NCBI GenBank assembly: GCA_937863915.1
Contig: CALMID010000419.1
Location: 1-6,510 of the forward strand
Source of the DNA: an uncultured Pseudomonas sp.
Lineage (GTDB): Bacteria > Pseudomonadota > Gammaproteobacteria > Pseudomonadales > Pseudomonadaceae
Length of the DNA stretch: 6,510 nt
Direction: 5' to 3'
Positions 1 to 6,510 of this stretch are shown here, piece by piece (position 1 is the stretch's first letter; every line of letters starts with the position of its first letter). Below the pieces are notes generated by a model. It saw only the letters and a list, made by a program, of their open reading frames with translations, did not search any database and had not been told where the DNA came from. A program made the translations under genes and the position numbers.

Positions 1-54
1 CAGCGCGAGATCGACCTGGCCTGCAGCGAGCGGATTCTCCTGCGGGCCCTCTGA
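1..54 (+). CDS. 3' end of an unidentified upstream gene (17 codons plus TGA)
   Basis: Frame 1 is open from the window edge to a TGA at 52-54 and encodes QREIDLACSERILLRAL. Sixteen of the 17 sense codons end in G or C, matching the bias of the certain genes here, which is why I treat it as a real C-terminus and not chance. The fragment is too short to assign a family. It lies on the same strand as the glucan synthase gene that follows 120 nt later, with a hairpin between them. Confidence 0.6.
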   Translation, partial: QREIDLACSERILLRAL

Positions 55-64
55 GCCAGCCCCG

Positions 65-86
65 CAGCGCCGGTTGGGCGGCGCTG
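65..86 (+). terminator. Perfect 8-bp hairpin after the upstream gene, possible terminator
   Basis: CAGCGCCG (65-72) and CGGCGCTG (79-86) are perfectly complementary around the 6-nt loop GTTGGG, and lie 10 nt after the stop codon at 52-54. Position and GC-rich stem suit a transcription terminator for the upstream gene. However, no T-tract follows (TACAGCCC comes next), so it is not a canonical intrinsic terminator. It could instead be an mRNA 3'-end stabilising hairpin. Confidence 0.4.
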
Positions 87-113
87 TACAGCCCGGTTGG
101 CGCGGGGTAGGAT
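85..113 (+). promoter_or_regulatory. Candidate sigma70 promoter for the glucan synthase gene
   Basis: TGTACA (85-90, 4/6 to TTGACA) and TAGGAT (108-113, 4/6 to TATAAT) are separated by exactly 17 nt. Transcription would begin near 120, giving a leader of about 55 nt before the ATG at 175. That leader opens with a hairpin: 120-127 pairs with 132-138 around an ATTC loop with one bulged A. The -35 overlaps the end of the upstream hairpin. The match is modest, so this is a candidate only. Confidence 0.35.
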
Positions 114-174
114 GCGCGCCGACCGGCATTCGCCGGCGCTTCCCCTGTTCCTCCCTGCGGAACCCTGATCGCCT

Positions 175-2748
175 ATGTCATCGCGCAAACTTGGTCTCAA
201 CCTGGTGGTTTTCGTGGCAGTCGCCGCGCTGTTCACCGGTCTCTGGGCTCTTTACAACCGTCCGGTCTCCGCCCCCGAGTGGCCGGAGCAGATTTCCGGC
301 TTCTCCTTCTCGCCGTTCCGCGCCGGGCAGAGCCCGCAGGAAAACATCTATCCGACACCGGAGCAGATTCGCAGCGACCTGGAGCTGCTCAGCGAGCGCA
401 CCGACAACATCCGCACCTATTCGGTGGAAGGCACCCTGGCCGACATCCCGCGCCTGGCCGAGGAGTTCGGTTTGCGCGTCAGCCTGGGTATCTGGATCAG
501 TCCGGACATCGAGCGCAACGAACGGGAAATCGCCAAGGCCATCGAGCTGGCTAACAGCTCGCGCAGCGTGGTGCGCGTGATCGTCGGCAACGAATCGCTG
601 TTCCGCGAGGAAGTCGAACCCGAACAACTGATGGGCTACCTCGACCGCGTGCGCGCCGCGGTCAAGGTGCCGGTGACCACTGCCGAGCAGTGGCACATCT
701 GGGACAAGTACCCGGAACTGGCCAAGCACGCCGACCTGATCGCCGCCCACGTGCTGCCCTACTGGGAATTCGTGCCGATGGAGGACTCCACCCAGTTCGT
801 CCTCGACCGCGCCAAGGAAATGCGCAAGCTGTTCCCGAAAAAACCCCTGCTGCTGGCGGAAGTGGGCTGGCCGAGCAACGGCCGCACACGTGGCGGCGCC
901 GAAGCCGACCAGGCCGAACAGGCCATCTACCTGCGCACCCTGGTCAACACGCTGAACGCCAAGGGCTACAACTACTTCGTCATCGAAGCCTTCGACCAGC
1001 CGTGGAAGGCCACCGAAGAAGGTTCCGTGGGCGCCTACTGGGGCGTCTACAACCTGGCCCGCCAGCCCAAATTCAGCTTCGACGGTCCCATCGTCGCCAT
1101 TCCGCAATGGCGCCTGCTGGCCATCGCCTCGGTGGTCATGGCCCTGCTGGCCCTGGCCCTGATGCTGATCGACGGTTCGTCCCTGCGCCAGCGCGGCCGC
1201 ACCTTCCTCACCTTCGTCGCCTTCGCCGGCGGCACCGCGCTGGTGTGGATCGCCTACGACTACAGCCAGCAATACAGCACCTGGTTCAGCACCATCGTCG
1301 GCGTGCTGCTGGGCATCGGCGCACTGGGCGTGTTCATCGTCCTGCTCACCGAGGCCCACGAACTGGCCGAAACCGCCTGGACCCGCCAGCGCCGCCGCGC
1401 CTTCCTGCCGATACTGGCCGACAGCACCTACCGACCCAAGGTGTCGATCCACGTGCCCTGCTACAACGAGCCGCCGGAGATGGTCAAACAGACCCTCGAC
1501 GCCCTCGCTGCGCTGGACTACCCGGATTACGAAGTCATCATCATCGACAACAACACCAAGGACCCGGCCGTGTGGCAGCCGGTGGAAGCCTACTGCGCCG
1601 AGCTCGGCCCGCGCTTCCGCTTCTTCCACGTGGCACCGATCGAAGGCTTCAAGGGCGGCGCGCTGAACTACATCCTGCCGCACACCGCGCCGGACGCCGA
1701 AGTGGTGGCGGTGATCGACTCGGACTACTGCGTCGACCGCAACTGGCTCAAGCACATGGTGCCGCACTTCAGCGACCCGAAGATCGCCGTGGTGCAGTCG
1801 CCGCAGGATTACCGCGACGGCGACGAGAGCGCCTTCAAGAAGCTCTGCTACGCCGAGTACAAGGGCTTCTTCCACATCGGCATGGTCACCCGCAACGACC
1901 GTGACGCAATCATCCAGCATGGCACCATGACCATGATCCGCCGCAGCGTGATGGACCAGCTGAAGTGGGCCGACTGGACCATCTGCGAGGACGCCGAGCT
2001 GGGTCTGCGCGTCTTCGAGCACGGTTACTCGGCCGCCTACGCCCACCAGAGCTATGGCCGCGGCCTGATGCCGGATACCTTCATCGACTACAAGAAGCAG
2101 CGCTTCCGCTGGGCCTACGGCGCCATCCAGATCATGAAGGGCCACGCCCGCAGCCTGTTCCTGGGCAAGGACAGCCAACTGACCCAGGGCCAGCGCTATC
2201 ACTTCATTGCCGGCTGGCTGCCGTGGATTGCCGATGGCCTGAACATCTTCTTCACCATCGGTGCCCTGCTCTGGTCCGCCGGCATGATCATCGTGCCGCA
2301 GCGTGTCGACCCGCCGCTGATGATCTTCGCCATCCCGCCGCTGGCGCTGTTCTTCTTCAAGTTCGGCAAGATCATGTTCCTCTACCGCCGCGCGGTCGGC
2401 GTTGACCTGGTGCGTTCATTCCAGGCGGCCATCGCCGGTCTGGCGCTGTCGCACACCATCGCCAAGGCCGTGCTGTACGGAGCGTTCACCAAGACCATCC
2501 CGTTCTTCCGCACGCCGAAGATGGCCAGCAACCACGGCATCCTGGTCGCCCTGGCCGAGGCTCGCGAAGAGGTGTTCATCATGCTCCTGCTGTGGGGCTC
2601 GGCCTTCGGCATCAGCGTGGTACAGGGCTTCCCCAGCCCGGACGTGAAGTTCTGGGTCGGCATGCTGCTGGTGCAGTCGCTGCCCTACCTGGCCGCGCTG
2701 ATCATGGCCCTGCTGTCGTCGATGCCCAAGCCGGCCGACCCGCAGTAA
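175..2748 (+). CDS. ndvB: NdvB-type membrane beta-glucan glucosyltransferase (GH17-GT2 fusion)
   Basis: This 857-residue inner-membrane protein joins two enzymes. Residues about 9-28 form a signal-anchor helix. Residues about 38-305 are a periplasmic GH17 domain with its acid/base in VGNE (E140) and nucleophile in LAEVGWPS (E229). Three predicted membrane helices follow (about 313-333, 343-361, 371-392). A cytoplasmic GT2 domain spans about 420-660, with VPCYNEPPE (428-436), DSD (515-517), catalytic ED (605-606) and QRFRW (642-646). Several C-terminal helices follow (about 680-850). All catalytic motifs are intact. In P. aeruginosa, NdvB makes cyclic beta-1,3-glucans linked to biofilm antibiotic tolerance; GH17 domains of such proteins act as beta-1,3-glucanosyltransferases. 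The inferred role is UDP-glucose polymerisation by GT2 and chain remodelling by GH17. The start at 175 is chosen because it gives a complete signal anchor; its ribosome-binding site is poor (GGAA at 159-162, 12 nt away). Confidence 0.9.
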   Translation: MSSRKLGLNLVVFVAVAALFTGLWALYNRPVSAPEWPEQISGFSFSPFRAGQSPQENIYPTPEQIRSDLELLSERTDNIRTYSVEGTLADIPRLAEEFGLRVSLGIWISPDIERNEREIAKAIELANSSRSVVRVIVGNESLFREEVEPEQLMGYLDRVRAAVKVPVTTAEQWHIWDKYPELAKHADLIAAHVLPYWEFVPMEDSTQFVLDRAKEMRKLFPKKPLLLAEVGWPSNGRTRGGAEADQAEQAIYLRTLVNTLNAKGYNYFVIEAFDQPWKATEEGSVGAYWGVYNLARQPKFSFDGPIVAIPQWRLLAIASVVMALLALALMLIDGSSLRQRGRTFLTFVAFAGGTALVWIAYDYSQQYSTWFSTIVGVLLGIGALGVFIVLLTEAHELAETAWTRQRRRAFLPILADSTYRPKVSIHVPCYNEPPEMVKQTLDALAALDYPDYEVIIIDNNTKDPAVWQPVEAYCAELGPRFRFFHVAPIEGFKGGALNYILPHTAPDAEVVAVIDSDYCVDRNWLKHMVPHFSDPKIAVVQSPQDYRDGDESAFKKLCYAEYKGFFHIGMVTRNDRDAIIQHGTMTMIRRSVMDQLKWADWTICEDAELGLRVFEHGYSAAYAHQSYGRGLMPDTFIDYKKQRFRWAYGAIQIMKGHARSLFLGKDSQLTQGQRYHFIAGWLPWIADGLNIFFTIGALLWSAGMIIVPQRVDPPLMIFAIPPLALFFFKFGKIMFLYRRAVGVDLVRSFQAAIAGLALSHTIAKAVLYGAFTKTIPFFRTPKMASNHGILVALAEAREEVFIMLLLWGSAFGISVVQGFPSPDVKFWVGMLLVQSLPYLAALIMALLSSMPKPADPQ

Positions 2749-2760
2749 GCCAGAGCACCG

Positions 2761-2794
2761 AGCAACGGCGGCCTCCAGGCCGCCGTTTTGCTTT
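2761..2794 (+). terminator. Rho-independent terminator after ndvB
   Basis: AACGGCGGCC (2764-2773) pairs perfectly with GGCCGCCGTT (2778-2787) around the loop TCCA, and a T-rich tail (TTTTGCTTT, 2786-2794) follows. It starts 12 nt after the ndvB stop and ends about 47 nt before dapE. This separates the two genes transcriptionally, so dapE needs its own promoter in the short AT-richer stretch 2786-2830. Confidence 0.9.
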
Positions 2795-2796
2795 AA

Positions 2797-3979
<1,183 letters not shown>

Positions 3980-3981
<2 letters not shown>

Positions 3982-4125
3982 AAATCCATGAAAATGCCTG
4001 CTGCGCACACCGATAGCTGCGTTGGGCGGTACTCGCTCCTCGCCTATCTATTCGATATGTCTCGTCGCTGCGTTCCGTCCGCCTTGCTCTCGGCGCGCTC
4101 GCGACGGCCTGTTCATGGATTTTTC
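3980..4125. repeat. MITE-like element: 146 bp with terminal inverted repeats and a GCAT target duplication
   Basis: The left end GAAAATCCATGAA (3980-3992) is repeated in inverted orientation at the right end, where 4112-4125 reads GAAAAATCCATGAA on the minus strand; the only difference is one extra A. Similarity continues weakly inward (ATGCC against CAGGCC). GCAT flanks both sides (3976-3979 and 4126-4129), as expected for a target-site duplication. The interior has no credible gene, an AT-rich block (4045-4060) in otherwise GC-rich sequence, and an 8-bp direct repeat GCTGCGTT (4016-4023 and 4067-4074). CATGAAAAT is also tandemly repeated at 3977-3985 and 3987-3995. I infer a non-autonomous mobile repeat moved by a transposase encoded elsewhere. 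The interior looks like intergenic repeats I recall from other Pseudomonas genomes, but I cannot name a family. It occupies the whole dapE-rlmA gap. Confidence 0.65.
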
Positions 4126-4127
4126 GC

Positions 4128-4949
4128 ATGCTGATCTGCCCGATCTGCCAGGCGCCGCTCGCCAGCGCCGACAACGGCCTGGCCTGCGCCAACCGGCACA
4201 GCTTCGACCGCGCCCGCCAGGGCTACTACAACCTGCTGCCGGTACAGCACAAGAAGAGCCTGGACCCGGGCGACAACGCCGCCATGGTCGAAGCGCGCCG
4301 GCGCTTTCTCGATGCCGGCCACTATGCCCCGCTGGCCGGGCGTCTGGCTGAGTTGGCAGCCGAGCGCGAGCCGCTCAGCTGGCTGGATATCGGCTGCGGC
4401 GAAGGCTATTACACCGGCCAGCTGGCCGCCGCCCTGCCAGAAGCCGAGGGTTACGCCCTGGATATCTCGCGGGAAGCGGTCAAGCGTTCGGCCAAGCGCC
4501 ATCCACAGATCACCTGGCTGGTGGCGAGCATGGCCCGCCTGCCGCTGGAAAGTGCCAGCCTGGACCTGATCGCCAGCGTGTTCAGTCCCATCGACTGGAA
4601 CGAGGCGGCCCGTGTGCTGCGCACGGGCGGCGGCGTGCTGCGCCTGGGCCCGGCACGCGATCACCTGCTGGAACTCCGCGAAAAGCTCTATGACGAGGTG
4701 CGCGAGTACCAGGATGACAAGCACCTCAACGATCTGCCGGCCGGCTTCAGCCTCGCCCACAGCGAGCAACTGAGCTTCCGCCTGCCACTGGACAGCCGTC
4801 AGGCCCGCGAGGACCTGCTGTCGATGACCCCGCACGGCTGGCGGGTGAATGCCGAGCGCCGCGAGCAGGTGCTGGCCGAGGCCTTCGAAGTCACGGTCGC
4901 GGTACGCTACGATTGGATCGTCAACACCTCCACCCCCGCCCAGGACTGA
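4128..4949 (+). CDS. rlmA: 23S rRNA (guanine-745-N1)-methyltransferase
   Basis: RlmA (RrmA) uses SAM to methylate N1 of G745 in helix 35 of 23S rRNA. The 273-residue product matches the E. coli enzyme (269 aa) along its whole length. An N-terminal zinc module has ligands C4, C7, C20 and H24, followed by the family signature YYNLLPVQHK-x4-DPGD (33-49). The class I methyltransferase domain has motif I LDIGCGEG (86-93) and acidic D112 ending strand 2. The C-terminal block GPARDHLLELREKLYDEV also aligns with E. coli. The ATG at 4128 fits because it places the first zinc cysteine at residue 4 (5 in E. coli). Its upstream sequence is the repeat element, so there is no proper Shine-Dalgarno, only GGA at 4117-4119, 8 nt away. 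Gram-negative enzymes of this type are G745-specific (RlmA-I), unlike the G748-specific TlrB type. Confidence 0.95.
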   Translation: MLICPICQAPLASADNGLACANRHSFDRARQGYYNLLPVQHKKSLDPGDNAAMVEARRRFLDAGHYAPLAGRLAELAAEREPLSWLDIGCGEGYYTGQLAAALPEAEGYALDISREAVKRSAKRHPQITWLVASMARLPLESASLDLIASVFSPIDWNEAARVLRTGGGVLRLGPARDHLLELREKLYDEVREYQDDKHLNDLPAGFSLAHSEQLSFRLPLDSRQAREDLLSMTPHGWRVNAERREQVLAEAFEVTVAVRYDWIVNTSTPAQD

Positions 4950-4952
4950 GCC

Positions 4953-5324
4953 ATGCGCCAACCCGATATCGAGATTTACCTCAAGGACGCCGAGCTGGAC
5001 GCCATCAGTGCCTGGCTGACGGCAGCCCTGGGTGACTGTGGCGAATGGCAGGCGCGCGGCCAGACGTTCAAGACCCTGGCCGGTGGCATTCCCGCCACCT
5101 GGCTGCCGAAAGCCGTGGGCAAGTGGCACAGCCTGCTGCTGGAAAGCGATGCCACTCCCTGGGCCACCGACCGTGACTGTGCGGAGGCAGCATGTGCCGC
5201 CCTCGGCGTAGAGGTGCGCTGCGCCATCGGCGGCTGGAGCGAGGATGAAAGCGACGAGGCCGCCGACCGCTGGCTGCGCGTCACCAGCGAAGGCGTGAGC
5301 GAGATCACCTGGCGCACCGCCTGA
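4953..5324 (+). CDS. Conserved-looking 123-residue protein of unknown function, coupled to rlmA
   Basis: I do not recognise a named family. The ATG lies 3 nt after the rlmA TGA, and AGGA at 4942-4945 is 7 nt upstream inside the rlmA end, so the two genes are almost certainly co-transcribed and probably translationally coupled. The protein is acidic, with no signal peptide or membrane helix, and looks like a small soluble alpha/beta protein. It has four cysteines (C29, C76, C81, C90) that are not arranged as an obvious metal site. Its C-terminal half has an acidic run, WSEDESDEAADRWLRV (95-110). P. aeruginosa carries a hypothetical gene (PA1160, from memory) in the same position next to rrmA, which suggests conserved synteny. 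A link to rRNA modification would be speculation. Confidence 0.8.
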   Translation: MRQPDIEIYLKDAELDAISAWLTAALGDCGEWQARGQTFKTLAGGIPATWLPKAVGKWHSLLLESDATPWATDRDCAEAACAALGVEVRCAIGGWSEDESDEAADRWLRVTSEGVSEITWRTA

Positions 5325-5349
5325 CCCCTCAGCCGTCCCTGCTGCTCCC

Positions 5350-5363
5350 TTGACCTGAATCAG
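5350..5363 (+). promoter_or_regulatory. ANR/FNR box upstream of the alcohol dehydrogenase gene
   Basis: TTGAC-CTGA-ATCAG matches the FNR/ANR consensus TTGAT-N4-ATCAA at 8 of 10 defined positions, with correct 4-nt spacing. From memory, TTGAC-N4-ATCAG is also the form of the ANR box described for the P. aeruginosa arcDABC promoter. Its centre (5356.5) is 41.5 bp from a predicted start at A5398, the class II activator position. ANR is the oxygen-sensing [4Fe-4S] activator of Pseudomonas. The site lies 102-115 nt upstream of the adh ATG and after the end of the preceding gene, so adh is the natural target. Confidence 0.65.
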
Positions 5364-5365
5364 GC

Positions 5366-5401
5366 CTGTCTGCGCTAAGGCCGCGCATCATCAGCAGACA
5401 G
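5366..5401. repeat. Perfect 8-bp inverted repeat flanking the adh -10 region
   Basis: CTGTCTGC (5366-5373) and GCAGACAG (5394-5401) are exact reverse complements separated by 20 nt. Relative to the predicted start at 5398 they cover about -32 to -25 and -4 to +4, so they bracket the -10 hexamer. This could be a repressor or co-regulator operator whose half-sites lie 28 bp apart, close to three helical turns. No T-tract follows, so a terminator is unlikely. It may be chance in GC-rich DNA. Confidence 0.35.
5386..5398 (+). promoter_or_regulatory. Predicted -10 element and transcription start of the adh promoter
   Basis: CATCAT at 5386-5391 matches TATAAT at 4 of 6 positions, including the A at position 2 and the final T. 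If it occupies -12 to -7, transcription starts at A5398, a purine, which places the ANR box exactly at -41.5. No good separate -35 is required in this class II layout. The resulting leader is 67 nt. A weaker alternative would use TTGACC (5350-5355) as a -35 with GCTAAG (5374-5379, 3/6, preceded by TGC) at 18-nt spacing. Confidence 0.5.
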
Positions 5402-5464
5402 CCCCGCCATCCGCCGGGCCATGCCGATGCCGCGCCCCAGGCCGGCCAGAACAGGGAGCTAGCC

Positions 5465-6510
5465 ATGACCATGATGAAAGCCGCCGCCTTCATTGCCCCC
5501 GGGCGCATCGAACTGGTGGACAAGCCGATTCCACCGGTCGGCCCCAACGACGCGCTGGTGCGCATCACCACGACCACCATCTGCGGCACCGACGTGCACA
5601 TTCTCAAGGGCGAGTACCCGGTGGCCGCCGGCCTGACCGTGGGCCATGAGCCGGTGGGCATCATCGAAAAGCTCGGCAGCAACGTGCAGGGCTATCAGGA
5701 AGGCCAGCGCGTGATTGCCGGCGCCATCTGCCCCAGCTTTACCTCCTACGCCTGCCAGGACGGCTATCCGGCCCAGGACGGCGGCTGCAGCTGCCACGGC
5801 TACAAGCCGATGGGCGGCTGGCGCTTCGGCAACACCATCGACGGCACCCAGGCCGAATACGTGCTGGTGCCCGACGCCCAGGCCAACCTGGCGCCCGTGC
5901 CGGATGCCCTGAGCGACGAACAGGTGCTGATGTGCCCGGACATCATGTCCACCGGTTTTGCCGGTACCGAGGCCGCCAACATCAGGATCGGCGACGTGGT
6001 CGCGGTATTCGCCCAGGGCCCGATCGGCCTGTGCGCCACCGCCGGCGCCAAGCTGCGCGGCGCCAGCACCATCATCGCCATCGACGGCGTCGATGCGCGC
6101 CTGGAGATCGCCCGGCAGATGGGCGCCGACGTCACCCTCAACTTCAACAAGGTCGACGTGGTCGAGGAAATCCTCCGCCTGACCGGCGGCCGTGGTGTGG
6201 ATGCCGCCATCGAGGCGCTCGGCCTGCAGAGCACCTTCGAGAACGCCCTGCGCGTGCTCAAGCCAGGCGGCACCCTGTCCAGCCTGGGCGTCTATTCCAG
6301 CGACCTGACCATCCCGCTGGGTGCCTTCCATGCAGGCCTGGGCGACAACAAGATCGTCACCTCGCTCTGCCCCGGCGGCAAGGAGCGCATGCGGCGTCTG
6401 ATCAATATCGTCGCCTCCGGCCGTGTCGACCTGGGCCCGCTGGTGACGCACCAGTTCGCGCTGGACAACATCGTCGACGCCTATGACCTGTTCGCCCATC
6501 AGCGCGACGG
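5465..6510 (+). CDS. adh: Zinc-dependent NAD(P)-linked alcohol dehydrogenase, C-terminus cut by the window edge
   Basis: The 348 complete codons encode a medium-chain dehydrogenase closely resembling, from memory, the Cupriavidus necator multifunctional fermentative ADH, which acts on ethanol/acetaldehyde and 2,3-butanediol/acetoin. It shares blocks with the Clostridium/Thermoanaerobacter secondary ADHs (PDIMSTGF, LCPGGKERM). Catalytic zinc ligands are C40 (TICGTD), H61 with E62 (GHEPVG) and D159 (MCPDIM). The nucleotide loop is AQGPIG (183-188), with Ala replacing the first Gly. D207 ending the second Rossmann strand (IIAIDG) favours NAD+; NADP-specific relatives have GSRP there. The classical structural-zinc lobe is replaced by a short loop with C89, C97, C108 and C110. 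Roughly 10 residues are missing beyond 6510. The start at 5465 is chosen because AGGGAG (5453-5458) lies 6 nt upstream; ATGs at 5471 and 5474 are less well spaced. The upstream ANR box suggests low-oxygen induction. Confidence 0.93.
   Translation, partial: MTMMKAAAFIAPGRIELVDKPIPPVGPNDALVRITTTTICGTDVHILKGEYPVAAGLTVGHEPVGIIEKLGSNVQGYQEGQRVIAGAICPSFTSYACQDGYPAQDGGCSCHGYKPMGGWRFGNTIDGTQAEYVLVPDAQANLAPVPDALSDEQVLMCPDIMSTGFAGTEAANIRIGDVVAVFAQGPIGLCATAGAKLRGASTIIAIDGVDARLEIARQMGADVTLNFNKVDVVEEILRLTGGRGVDAAIEALGLQSTFENALRVLKPGGTLSSLGVYSSDLTIPLGAFHAGLGDNKIVTSLCPGGKERMRRLINIVASGRVDLGPLVTHQFALDNIVDAYDLFAHQRD

Noticed and set aside
73..81. GTTGGGCGG shared between the hairpin at 65-86 and the repeat element (4021-4029)
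   Set aside because: Only 9 GC-rich bases are shared and the flanks are unrelated, so this is probably coincidence and not a remnant of the element.
178..2202. A 674-codon open frame on the minus strand opposite ndvB
   Set aside because: It mirrors the ndvB codons in high-GC DNA where stops are rare. Its translation is low-complexity (Gly/Ala/Val/His/Asp-rich) with no recognisable motif, while the + strand shows complete GH17 and GT2 domains.
4021..4030. GTTGGGC resembling the GTTRRRY end of an integron attC site
   Set aside because: No matching RYYYAAC partner is placed to form an attC fold, and no integrase or cassette context is present. The terminal repeats of the element explain the region better.
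4022..4060. Possible promoter inside the repeat element (TTGGGC with AT-rich TATCTATTCGATATGT)
   Set aside because: The best pairing (TTGGGC at 4022-4027 and TATCTA at 4045-4050, 17-nt spacing) is only 3/6 and 3/6, not enough to claim that the element drives rlmA.
5416..5431. GG-N10-GC sigma54-like spacing upstream of adh
   Set aside because: GG (5417-5418) and GC (5429-5430) have the right spacing, but most other positions of TGGCACG-N4-TTGCA do not match, and the ANR promoter is a better explanation.
5459..6499. A 346-codon minus-strand open frame opposite adh
   Set aside because: It is a GC-driven shadow of the well-identified alcohol dehydrogenase. The same applies to the 4113-5129 minus-strand frame opposite rlmA.

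Overview
The window is high-GC DNA with a strong G/C bias at third codon positions, and every convincing gene lies on the + strand. The gene order is a membrane GH17-GT2 glucan synthase (ndvB type), then dapE, then rlmA/rrmA, then a small unknown protein. This order and the protein sequences match what I recall of the Pseudomonas aeruginosa PA1163-PA1160 block, so the host is most likely a Pseudomonas (sensu lato). This is identification from memory, not a database result.

Layout: 1-54 is the last 17 codons of an unidentified upstream gene. 55-174 is a short intergenic stretch with a hairpin and a possible sigma70 promoter. 175-2748 is the NdvB-like beta-glucan glucosyltransferase, closed by a clear rho-independent terminator at 2761-2794. 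2842-3981 is dapE (meso-diaminopimelate/lysine synthesis). 3980-4125 is a 146-bp element with terminal inverted repeats and a GCAT direct repeat on each side. 4128-4949 is rlmA (23S rRNA G745 methyltransferase). 4953-5324 is a 123-residue unknown protein 3 nt after rlmA. 5325-5464 is a regulatory gap. 5465 to the window end is a zinc alcohol dehydrogenase of the Cupriavidus multifunctional ADH type, missing only its last few codons.

Two observations stand out. First, the 146-bp element can be removed in silico together with one GCAT copy. This restores an uninterrupted junction in which the dapE stop overlaps the rlmA start as ATGCTGA, with a good ribosome-binding sequence inside the end of dapE. 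The element therefore seems to have inserted exactly into a translationally coupled gene overlap, supplied a new dapE stop codon and separated rlmA from its original Shine-Dalgarno. Second, the adh upstream region carries TTGAC-CTGA-ATCAG, a near-consensus FNR/ANR box. It is placed exactly so that a CATCAT -10 hexamer falls where a class II (-41.5) ANR promoter needs it, which predicts oxygen-limited expression of this fermentative-type enzyme.

Functionally the genes are mostly independent housekeeping or envelope functions: periplasmic glucan synthesis, cell-wall/lysine precursor synthesis, rRNA modification and anaerobic/fermentative redox metabolism. I see no CRISPR array, tRNA, rRNA, complete insertion sequence or multi-gene defence system here.
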